NCBI GenBank assembly: GCA_948470475.1
Contig: OX419337.1
Span: 26,811,372 to 26,875,371 of the forward strand
DNA from: Galaxea fascicularis
Taxonomy: Eukaryota > Cnidaria > Anthozoa > Scleractinia > Euphylliidae
Length of the DNA stretch: 64,000 nt
Direction: 5' to 3'
Each line of letters opens with the position of its first letter. Within the stretch, counting starts at the first letter, position 1. Positions 37,801 to 47,900 of the stretch are shown here, in pieces. Position numbers and translations under genes: made by a program. The notes under the pieces are model-generated. The model made no database searches. It was not told the origin of the DNA and was given only the letters and a program-made list of their open reading frames with translations.

Positions 37801-38461
37801 GAAGTATGCCGTCATAGCCTCGCAAGATGAAGAATTGTCTTTGATGTTCCGTGTTGGTGATGCACGCAAAAGCCAGTTGCTAGAAGTTTCCATATCGCTT
37901 TACTGTTTCCGATTTCGCACCACTGAAACGGGACAAGAAATTCTCGTCTCCCAAGAGGAACTTGCGATTTGCACTGAAGGTGGAATCGAGGTCGGCCAGC
38001 GGATCACCCCATTTCTTTTACTGCCTCTGACAATCGTTCACGTGATCGATGAACGCAGTCCGCTTTACGAACTTGGGCCTCAAGACCTTAAGTTTTCCCG
38101 GCTGGAAATTGTGGCTGTGCTAGAGGGCGTTGTGGAAAGCACAGGCATGGTTACCCAAGCAAGAGCTTCGTACTTAGCAGAGGAAATACTCTGGGGTCAG
38201 CGATTCTATCCAGTTTCAGTATTACGTAGTAATAGCAATGAACGAGGCCTAAAAGCCGATTTATCTTCGTTTGACAAGACTTACCGATTGAGAACCCCAT
38301 CTGTTTCCGCCAAGGAGTGCAAACAGTCAAAGAGGAAAGGAGAGGAGAAGAAAAAAGAGTCATGTGAGATCACTGAATATCAAGTTTGGATTCCACAAGA
38401 TAACAGTTGCTCATCGCTTAAAAGGCCTGAAAAGCAATCTACCAATAATGGCGTTGTTTGA
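34477..38461 (+). CDS. KCNJ-like: inward-rectifier potassium channel (Kir), two exons joined
   Basis: Join of 34477-34884 and 37661-38461 gives 402 residues, normal for Kir channels. The family forms tetramers in the plasma membrane that pass K+ inward, gated by PIP2. Seen: cytoplasmic N-terminus; TM1 about 71-97; pore helix about 115-127; selectivity filter TTIGYG at 128-133; TM2 about 144-168; then the basic stretch AKLSRPRPR (168-176), where the family binds PIP2. The long beta-rich C-terminal domain carries the family strings FRVGDARKSQ, DERSPLYEL and TQARASYLAEEILWG. Cys109 and Cys141 flank the pore with the same 32-residue spacing as the Kir2.1 disulfide pair. The position equal to the Kir2.1 rectification aspartate (D172) is Ser159. 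The start ATG follows a leader with no obvious TATA box. Which vertebrate Kir subfamily is closest cannot be settled here. Confidence 0.95.
34885..37660 (+). other. Kir intron
   Basis: A single intron of about 2.8 kb. It contains one copy of the TTAACCCTTT-type MITE family (about 35850-36063) and a TATA-like CCTATATAAG at about 36186. No coding exon was recognised inside it. Confidence 0.85.
35850..36063. mobile_element. TTAACCCTTT-type MITE copy 3, in the Kir intron
   Basis: Diverged copy: AACCTTTAAGCCCTTAAAG start, internal GAGAATAAAGGAAATGATCA, ends CTTTTAAGGGTTAA. Confidence 0.5.
37661..38461 (+). CDS. KCNJ-like: Kir exon 2 (TM2 and cytoplasmic domain)
   Basis: This exon has 266 codons plus TGA. 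It starts after the pyrimidine-rich acceptor TTTTCGTTGCAG (AG at 37659-37660) with ITPECPEA, which matches the family's post-filter segment. The tail after residue 370 is charged and Ser/Lys-rich (KRKGEEKKKE), with no PDZ-type end that I can recognise. Confidence 0.94.
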   Translation: MTPECPEAIIFLLLQSLTGFMLSTSLLGLIFAKLSRPRPRAQTVMFSKYAVIASQDEELSLMFRVGDARKSQLLEVSISLYCFRFRTTETGQEILVSQEELAICTEGGIEVGQRITPFLLLPLTIVHVIDERSPLYELGPQDLKFSRLEIVAVLEGVVESTGMVTQARASYLAEEILWGQRFYPVSVLRSNSNERGLKADLSSFDKTYRLRTPSVSAKECKQSKRKGEEKKKESCEITEYQVWIPQDNSCSSLKRPEKQSTNNGVV

Positions 38462-39256
38462 AAATGAAGTGTGGGTTTCGCCTCTGATTTTTCAGCGATA
38501 AGACGAAATGCCTTTTCCAGTTGAATTCAAGAAATAGCGTTTTGGCGTATTGAGAACACACCAAACCAGCCATCCTTCGAGAGTAAATCGCTGGTAGGGA
38601 CTGTATCCGAGTTTGCAAACCAAAATTGCAAAACATATTTTGATTGAAAATCAAGAACTAATTCTTGCTGTAAATAGAAGAAGAGAAAGTCTAATTTGAG
38701 AGGAAGAATGCTTCTGAATAGTTTTTTTTCCAGTTTATTCTCCTCGTTGTTGAAGCTTTGTATCCGCATAAGCCTTTTTTACCTTGGTTTTGCGTCACTA
38801 TCTTCAGTAACTGGCTCTCAGAGCTCATATAAACTCGCACCTTTTCCTCAACCAATGAGAAGCGGAGCACAACCAATGGTGATTTGTTCACAAACATCGT
38901 TTCGCGCACTTAGACTCGCTCACACGTATTTGATTCGTATTCTGATTTGTTCGTTGCACTCTTACGTCTGTTGTGATTGACCAGAATTACTATTTTGGTT
39001 TTGGTCTTTCGGGGATCAGTTAAGACTGCTATAATGGAGGTTATTTTCCGCTTTATTATGGCCTCTATTTCCTTGTCAAAATGATCAATTTCTCTTCAAT
39101 TTCTTAATGTAATTGCTATATACCATGTATGAGGAGCCATATTTTCAATGCTTTTGCTCAGGAGCCCAGATACGTCGGCATGAGAAAGGATTATTGCTAG
39201 CTAAAATTTTGGTATTATCAACAGAGTTGATAAATGTAAATTGACCACCGTACAGG

Positions 39257-39305
39257 GATTCTAAAAGCTGACGTTTCGAGCGCTAGCCCTTCGTCAGAGC
39301 GAATC
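39257..39305 (-). ncRNA. type I hammerhead ribozyme (minus arm)
   Basis: Exact mirror of the plus-arm ribozyme within the left arm of the palindrome. It has the same core, helices and bulge, with predicted cleavage after the base at 39270 on the minus strand. The two ribozymes point away from the central spacer. Confidence 0.85.
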
Positions 39306-39336
39306 GAGGAATTATGAGGAATTATCATAATTCCTC

Positions 39337-39385
39337 GATTCGCTCTGACGAAGGGCTAGCGCTCGAAACGTCAGCTTTTAGAATC
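39337..39385 (+). ncRNA. type I hammerhead ribozyme (plus arm)
   Basis: Core CTGACGA at 39345-39351. Helix II is GGGC (39353-39356) with GCTC (39361-39364) and loop TAGC. Next come GAAAC (39365-39369) and GTC (39370-39372), with predicted cleavage after 39372. Helix I pairs GCT (39342-39344) with AGC (39373-39375), and GATTC (39337-39341) with GAATC (39381-39385), around a TTTTA bulge. Helix III is only AC/GT with no loop, so two copies acting as a dimer are likely needed. Confidence 0.85.
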
Positions 39386-39452
39386 CCTGTACGGTGGTCA
39401 ATTTACATTTATCAACTCTGTTGATAATACCAAAATTTTTGTGTATTACTTC

Positions 39453-39488
<36 letters not shown>

Positions 39489-40489
39489 CCCCCTTTATTC
39501 ATTTATTGCTAGCTAGGTTGCGTGAATGACAACATGGCGACAGCTTGGCCTTAACAAAAACAGTTGCTTCACTACTGGCTTAAGCGAATCTCGGTATCCT
39601 TGAAAGATGTTGTTTTAGAGAACGTTAACAGTTTATTCATCGCAATTACCCTAAAGCCAGAAACATAGACTAAGTGGCTGCGTACTAACAGGTCAAATAT
39701 ACAGTGAGAAAGGCTTTGCATTTGTTGAAAGAATTAAATAACTGGAGCAGCGAATGAGAACTTTTCCTTTTGAAATGTTAACCTCCTTTTCCGTGTCAAA
39801 AAATTCGTTTCGACATGGCAAACATCCTGGACTTTCCATGGAGTCAGCATAGTTCTAAGAGAGATAGGGACTCAACTCATGACTTGGGAGATGTAAGACA
39901 GGAAAACAATAAGCAAAATACCGCAAACGCCTCTGTGTAATTGTGTAAACATTTGACTTTAGGCCTGCGGTCTGTATAGTTTTTTCAGTATATAATTTAA
40001 AGTCAGTCACAATTTTCAAGATTCTTTGAGATATTTTCAGAAACAATCTTCAGGAAAAGATTTTGATTTTAAGTTTATTAAAATATCTTTCTTTAGTGCT
40101 TAAGTAGCTCCATGTTATCAGTATATTCATTTCGCGATTGAAAGTTTTCAAGATCAAGTATATTTTCAGGACCCCATGGGCTCCTGATATTTTCAGTAAC
40201 AATTTTCAATAAGAAGTTAGTTTCAACGTGAAAATCAAGACTAATTTAGTCTGATTTAAGTTTAATGATAAATAGGTTCACACTTTATACTATATCTAGT
40301 TTTTGCAATCAAAATGATTTAAGATCCTTTATATTTTATGTAAGTAAATATTTTCAATAATTGGAAAGTTAAGGATTTTCATGGGTGAGATTCATTTACT
40401 TTTGTGGTAATTTTCACAGGCTTATGTAAATAAAAGTTCCTGGTTTCCCTTTAGCTGTTGTGTAACTGGTTTTAAAGACATTCCACTGT

Positions 40490-40720
40490 AGCCAATCACG
40501 GTAAACACACTTTTAATCACTTAATCATTAATGGACCTCAAACCAATCAAGAGTTGTCTTTCTTGCGTTTTCTCGCGCTAGACACTGATTGGTTCAGTTA
40601 CATCACTCCGTGACAACCACGGTAGTTGCCATAATAACGAGGAGGCAAACATTCGACATAAGGTAAGGAGAGAGATTTCGATCCTAGCAGACAGCAAACC
40701 TCAAGTGGGTTTCAAAATGG
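40490..40720 (+). promoter_or_regulatory. candidate promoter and first exon with three CCAAT boxes and an RFX X-box
   Basis: CCAAT boxes at 40492, 40543 and (reverse) 40588 precede GTTGCCATAATAAC (40625-40638), which fits the RFX X-box pattern of two half-sites around AT. An ATG at 40717 is followed after one base by a perfect donor (G|GTAAGT at 40720/40721). X-boxes mark promoters of ciliary genes in animals. No second exon was found, so the gene is unproven. Confidence 0.4.
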
Positions 40721-41719
40721 GTAAGTGTTGAAAAATCTTATAGGATATCTTTTAAAACATTTTAGTGCCTTTATAGGGTCCTTTACAAGGTCGTTAAGCG
40801 ACGACGTTAACGTCTGCGGACAGTGATCAGAGTTTGACGCGCGTTTGCGCGGGAAAATCTTGCTGCCATGTTATCCCAACACGCGCGACACGTGACCCGT
40901 GACTGTAGATATACAAATCAGAAGACAGTTCATACAATTTTCATTTATTTGAACTAACTCTACAAACTAAGCAATTTGTCTTTAAATAAAATTAACGGTC
41001 TTCATTCAGACTTTTCTCTCCACGACCTATCTCTTGTCACTACGTTTATCTAATGTGAGATGGTTCCAATTTCTGACATTAGACAGAATCCTATCAAATT
41101 GTGACTGCAAGGGAACGCTTCCAGTGATTATTATTGGGCTGTCAAATACGCTATTGCAGCGAAGTTGTTTTGGCATCTAAGTCTGGATAAAAACTGAAGA
41201 AAAATTACGTTCGAGTGGGTTTTGTTTGTTGAGCTGCACAAACTTGGTCTATCGAAGGAATACGAATGTACAACCACGTGACTGTTTTGTATCAGTACTT
41301 TCGTGTACGGCTGTTTTTGTTTTGTTTTGCTTTTTTATGCTGGTCGTTCTATTTTCAATCTGCGGATGGCATTTTTAACGTTGACTATTCAAATGAAAGC
41401 TTTTGGAGAGAACTTTACGGTTAAATGTTCAATGTTACCCCAGCTTTCAAGACTATGTGGAAAAACGTAAAAAGTGTGACCACTCAAATAACAATGCTTT
41501 GCAATGCCACTGTTGGCTTTCATTTTCAAGAAAAAAATTCCTAAAACCGCTGACAAGTAATGATGAACCGAGTTCCTCAGAGACAAGTTGCAGGCATTGC
41601 CTCTTGGGTGAAGTAGCCAAAATTAGATTAATTTTACGTCTCGGTAAGCGGAAAGGCATTACAGTCTTGCTTTTGTCCTCGATCCAAGTTGGTGTCCCTT
41701 GCCTTAAAGCAGACTGGAC

Positions 41720-41725
41720 TTTATT
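41720..41725 (-). terminator. possible poly(A) signal of SLC7A6OS
   Basis: AATAAA on the minus strand about 175 bases after the stop codon; motif and distance only. Confidence 0.4.
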
Positions 41726-41899
41726 TATGTTTAATCATTCTTCCACTCCTTCCTCACATCTTTTTATGCATTTTGCTCCATCTGTTATTCTTGCCCTTAG
41801 ACGCGAATTCGTTCTTGCCTCCCAACATGAAGTTTCTGGATGACAAGTTTCCCGCTGGCCTTCTACGAATGCCATCACCGCATCTCTTCAGAGACTTCT

Positions 41900-41955
41900 T
41901 TAGTCATCATTGTCTGACAAATCCTCATCAAAGGCGTGCCTTCGATACCCCTCAT
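41900..41955 (-). CDS. SLC7A6OS: SLC7A6OS exon 11 (last coding exon)
   Basis: Encodes DEGYRRHAFDEDLSDNDD and TAA, an acidic end as in the human protein. The acceptor is ATTTTTAG. Confidence 0.92.
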
Positions 41956-44900
41956 CTAAAAATACAATGGGGGAATTAGCCACTGATTACTCCGTACCCT
42001 TCAAGAAGGAAATTCGTAAAAAAGAGAGAGTTTATCATAATTCGAGACAAGGAAGATCCGTGGGAGCTTTACTCGCGGGTATAAGAAAACATTTGAAGAA
42101 AAGGCAAGATCACATGTTTGCAAGTTAGCTATAAGTGACTTTAAAGTAACTTGGTTCATAATGGATGACCACCCTCCCCCTCCCCTCTACCTCCCGTTCC
42201 GCTGCCATTAGCACTGTCAAGAGACTCCTACAATTAATAAGTGCTTGCATCTCAGATCTCCTAAGCGTACCTCTGAAAATGAAGCTTTTACTCCCTTTAA
42301 TACTATTCTTGAGCAAAAAATAAACTCACCAGAATCAAAGCCATAATCTTCATAAAATCTTCTTTCCTGTGATGAATCAGACAAACCTTCATCTTCATCA
42401 GGGTAACCATTTCGCCAGTTGCCTTCATCTGCAAATCATGAAAGATGAAATTCTTTATTGAGTTGTGATTCAAAAGTGATCCTGCGATGTGATGTTATTA
42501 TCAACCAAAGTCTAATTTGTCACATTTTCATGTAGATTGCAAGGTGGTAATTACACGCAATCTCGTGTGAGAAAACAACTTGTTTTCTGCTGGTCTAAAT
42601 ACACACAGAATGTGTGTGATTCAAGTTCGTGTAACACTTCGTGTAAATTTATAAGTGCGCGTTACGCTCGTGTATTTTGCGCGCATATCCGCCGAATTTT
42701 ACGCATTTCACTCCTGTATGGGTGCTGGTATTCCTGTGGCCCGTCCTGCACACAACAGTGTTGTCCAAACAACAAAGAGGTTAATCTTAAGGGTATGTGT
42801 TCAATTAGGAAACGTTTGGAGCTTTGTGTACCTGTTTTTGGTCTTTCGTCAACTGTCCAATATTATTCTTCTGGAAATGCGATCAAGAAAACCACTTCCA
42901 CACTTGTGGTTGCCAATCACAATCTGTTTACGACTGTATTTTAACCCGTTAAAAGGGGAAAGTGCAAGTAGACGTGTTCGTTTTCACATTTATTATTATT
43001 TTTTACCAACCATTAGAGTCATCGTCATCATCATAAATCTCTCCAAAATCTTCTTGCAGTGTTTCATGAACAAGCTCTGAGTCAAACGGTAAGACCTCGA
43101 CGCTACAAAAAACAAAAGAGTTGAAAGCTATCATCGCGCACAGTGGAACCCAATATAGACCCACAAGGTAGAGATCAATAAATTATGGTATCCTTCAAAA
43201 AGGAAGTAAAGTTCAGACAGAATAAAAACAAAGGGTGGCAGCTTGAATTAGAATTTTAAAAAGGCTTCAGCACAAATTGATTACCAAATTGAATTAATAG
43301 ATGATTTAATTTGATAGCTCAACTTACAAGTGTTGTTGAAAACTTAAGATACTGAAACAAAGGATGACTTGATACTTGGCTGATTGTCTTTATTTCAATT
43401 CAAAAAGAGAACAAACAAAATCATTCATGACCTGCTCAAGTTGGATCAGATATTAGACCAAAAAGGTTATTGCAAAACTGCACTTCTAAAAAATGATGAT
43501 CCCAAATAGCTTAATACTGGGGCAAGTAATCATTTAGGGTCTTTTTCCACCAGATCAAGCAATGTGCAAGTACAGGGAAGATGCCAGCATCATTATCACC
43601 ACCACCATCAACATCCTCACAACTTTTATACTCACATGTCACCAAGCCGTCCATAATTATCACTTGGATAATAGAAGTCATAAACATATCCCTCTTTCTC
43701 CACTTTATTCTGGCCTGTTTTTGATTCTGGGAATGGTAAATGTACAGGAACGTTAAGTTATAAGAGGTAACAGTTCCATACCTATACCTACTAATATTAA
43801 TATTGTAAATATACAGAAAATTCGAGTCCTTGGGCATTGTCATCAAGGCTGTACTCTAAGAAAAGTTGTTGGCAGCTCATAACTCTCACATCTATGGCAC
43901 CCAGCATATATGTTTGGTGCAAAAACCAATATTGCTTGGTCACCCAAAGACAAAAGTAAGTCACCAGGGGCCACCAGTCTCTGGTAGAGCACAGCCCTGG
44001 TCATCTGTGTTGCAAATGAAGCAAAATGAAATACTGCAGTGGCACAATAAGAAAGAATGATAAGAAAAATAAAGGACTACAGTAGTTCTTAGTCAGGAGA
44101 GGGGGACTCAAACATTTTGTTAGAGATCTCTTGTTGCAATTAAGAGTCTGCTCAGGAAGCACTGAATCGTTAGTGGAATTCTTTGACAACTCACCATCTG
44201 ATACTGTTAATTTTTCACGAATCATCTTCACAGAGTTGCAAAGAATTGCATTTACATCATCAGACTGTTGCCTCTTTCTATCAAGTCTTTGTTCTCTTTC
44301 TGCCTTCCTGTTTTCATTAGGATAAAAAAAGGACATATTACAAGTGTACAAATCACACAGGTAGTTACAGATATCACAATCAAATGTTATAAGCATTGAC
44401 CTGAGGTCTATATACTGTAATTGAGGGCACTGTGACAAGGTAAATTTTAAGCGTGGTAAATAAATAAAGATGTTGGGATAACCCAGATGTTTTCTTCCAT
44501 TTACCATGCTTAAAATGTAACCATCTCACCTTACTCATTGTTAACCCTTTAAAACTTAAGATCAAAATTTAAATTCTCATTTGTTGCCCCCACACATTTC
44601 CTGTAGATGTAGTTGGGAGAAGGTGTTAAACATCAAGGAATTCATCTTTTGTGATTCTGTTCTTAATTCTTGTTACCACTCTGTTTTATTAGTGCTGACA
44701 TTACAAGGAGAAGTTTGATGCAGATCACTCTTTGGGTTTAAAGGGTTAATGTGCTACCTATCAACCTTCTGATCCTAGCAGCTTGGGGACATGTTTGCCA
44801 TATCTGCATGATTAAAGACCTAGCTCTCAAGAGTCTCTTACAGCTCAGTTGTAGAGCATTGAAACTGCAATCTTGGACAAAACTACTTGAGAAAAGTGGT

Positions 44901-47900
44901 CTCTTAGCATCCAAAAATCCTTCACCAAAACACAAGGCTCAACAGTAACAATCCCCTCCTCTTCCCCCTATTAAATGTTGAATTTGGAAGGTGCCATTCC
45001 TTGAGGAATGTATAGGGCCTGCAAACAACACTGAATGCAGTGGAGGAGGGCTTGTCACTCGGTTGTTACTGTTTTCACATAAAGAGGCTTTGAAGCACAA
45101 TTCTCTCAACAGTTTTGTCCAAGGTTGTAGTAATCAGAAGACTCCTGTCGGGGAACTCTGTGTAGAGAATTAAACCAGAATGATAACACCAACAATGACT
45201 TTAATTGTTTTCCTTGAGAGTTTCACAGCTCCAAACCTTACAAAAAACACAACCATATGATTCTAAATACTGTCTGAGTTCAGAGTTCCACCGAATCAGT
45301 CAAAAAATATAACGCAATGATAACATATGTTTTTACTAGAGTTCATGTGATCAGTCCGTGATTTCTTGTCACGGGGTTTGGGTCTGAGGGGTTTCCATAC
45401 ACTCTGGTTATTTTCCAAAGTATGCAGATAACTGTATATTGCGATTTTTTTAAGTATGGAATTTGCTGCCTGCTTTTGTCAGCGGCTTCAATCCAAGTTT
45501 CCATCCTTCACAAAAACTAAAGCATTATTTCTGATAGCAAAAGCCATGATGCGTAGTTCAAGATATGGCCTTCCCCAGAGGGCTTTTCTAGTTTGAAATT
45601 TCCCTCATAGTTTAGGTGGGACTAATGAACCAGGGACCTGCGATTTAAAGTCAGTTCTACTACACCTTGTAAGCATTCAATCGCATGCCCTCATTCTTTT
45701 AATTTTTCTTCCTACTAAGTGCAGCGTTACTGAACCTTTTAAGAGACTCTTTGTCCTCATCTTTAATCACATCATACACATTCAAAAGCCTCTGCACTTC
45801 AAGATCAATGTCATCAACAGCTTCCTCAGATGCACTATTGCCAACACTGTTTGCTTCTGCAGATGATTTACCATCACTGCCAGATTGGCTGTGGTTTAAA
45901 AAAGGTAGTAAATCAGAGGATTACTCAAGAATCAATAATAAAAAGGTCAGTGCATATAATTTGACAGTATCAGGGGTGGTGTGCTCCTAAAAGTATGAAT
46001 TGCATGACTTATAGTGTACATCAGGTAAGTGAGCATATCAACACAGATCATCAAAATAAACTCGGCATAGACAAAAATTCATTCTTAATGACAGACAGGA
46101 ATTTTAACACTTCCAGCTACACAATCATGATTTGTTGCCGTAAATCAATCACAAGAGTATCTGAAAGACATTGAGCGAAAGCATATGAATCATAGGGAGA
46201 GCAGGGTTGGCGCAGTGGTGAGAGCACTCGCCTTCCACCAATGTGTCCCGGGTTCGATTCGCACTCGGTGTCATAAGTGGGCTGAGTTTGTTGATTCTCT
46301 ACTCTGCTCCAAGAGGTTTTTCTCCGCGTACTCTGGTTTTCCCCTGTCTCAAAAACCAGCATTTGATTTGATTTCATTTAGAGTTTATTTGATTTACAGT
46401 ATCCCCAATTAGTAGAACAATTATTATTATTATTTATTATTATTATTATTATTATTATAGTTTTATGCAGTGAAATGGATAACCAAAGAAGGAGTATATT
46501 GATAACCTTACCTGGAAGAATCTGCTTCACTATCTCTGAGTGAAGAGATCACTTTAAATCTTGATTCCTGGTTTAAAAGCTGGAAGTAATTAAGCACTGG
46601 GTTTGTAAGAAATAACTTTTACAAATCACTCATCAAAGTGAACAGAGTTCCAACTTGTGATCTGTCTTCTCACACACATTTGCATCATCTTAACTCCATA
46701 ACCAATCTCTCCCAATGGAGGGTCAAAGGGGGCAGGGTAAAGTGAAAAAAGTTAACATAAAAATATTTACTGTGCCTAGAGTTCATGAAAATATGGAGGC
46801 TTAGCATCAAGAAGAAAAGCAGAATCATAGTTGAAGGAGAAAACAAGGTGTACTTTTTTCTGTTGTCGCAGCCTTTCTTGCATTGTTTGTTGGTCATGGA
46901 TGTGAGATTTCATCAGATTTTCATGGCCTATTGATTGCTTGTGAATCTTGGCCTGAAATCATAGAGTTAGTGAATTAGTAGTCTGATAAGTACAGTATGC
47001 TCAACTTCCCCTGTAACATCATGTTGCCATGAAGGGCATTCAGCTATAGAAGGTATTACCAATAACAGCCTTTTATAACAGCTCTAAGAGATCATCACTA
47101 CGTGCTTCTGTCAGAGACTGGTGGTACTATTAGAAATTTTATGAATTTTTCCATTTCTTGTTGACTCTTACATGATAACACAGTGTTCGTGGACCATCTT
47201 TCCTCTTTATCTCAGAAATATAACAATAATGATGATTTGTTATTATTGTCGTCATTCTCATTATTGTGGTTTCTAATCCTTAAAAGTAGTAACAAATGAG
47301 TTAATTGTTTACCAAAAGATCATTCTTTTTAACATCATCGCCCTGTGGCACACTTCCAACAAACTTGAAGACCCGTTCAACTAAAATTAAGACAAATTTA
47401 TCATTAGAACCACTGTGTGGAAGAATCCACAGTAATATGGAAGTCTCCCTTGATTTGGTCTCATTAACGTAATTCTCATAGTGTTTGGTTTGACTAAGAT
47501 GTTAGAGGAAGTTAAAACAGATTTCATCAATTCACCAAAAGTCGTTTTAGTTTATTGAGGCATCATCTGTGACACAGTAAAATTAAATTAATCTTTTTCT
47601 TCATTATTCTATGAATAAGCAAAGGTACATATATTACTGATTCAATTCGAGATGCAAAAACTGTAAAATGCTCCTTCCGCCTGTCATTAAAAAGTAAATA
47701 AATTATCAAGTTTCAATTCTGCTTTTTTTTTTTTTATCACTACAATTTAACCAGGTTTTTGTAGTATGTATTACTTAATCTTAGTCAAAAAAGGTATGAT
47801 TCTGCAATCGGAACAGCATTCTTTCGGTATGATTTTATATATTCATAATAATAACCTGCTCGTAATTGTCAAAACATTAACATTTGCGAATAACCAAAAT

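Larger units (their letters stand above)
39203..39502. mobile_element. 300-bp foldback element of Penelope-like origin with twin hammerhead ribozymes
   Basis: Two arms, 39203-39317 and 39325-39439, are perfect reverse complements over 115 bp with a 7-base spacer. A unique tail of about 63 bp follows to 39502. Each arm carries a complete type I hammerhead ribozyme. Hammerheads with a minimal helix III are known from the terminal repeats of Penelope-like retroelements. The 12-base word TTATTGCTAGCT occurs at 39191-39202 and again at 39503-39514, as expected of a target-site duplication. There is no coding capacity, so it would need an autonomous partner. Perfect arms suggest recent insertion or gene conversion. 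Confidence 0.85.

Noticed and set aside
42537..43080. Two overlapping plus-strand frames of over 130 codons
   Set aside because: Lie in an SLC7A6OS intron and overlap exon 9 on the other strand; no family resemblance.
44001..44507. 168-codon minus frame taken as one gene
   Set aside because: Only the central part (44195-44307) is a real exon; the rest is intron of SLC7A6OS.
44830..44890. CAGCTCAGTTGTAGAGCATTG word resembling a tRNA D-arm
   Set aside because: No box B and no closing stems; at most a SINE relic.
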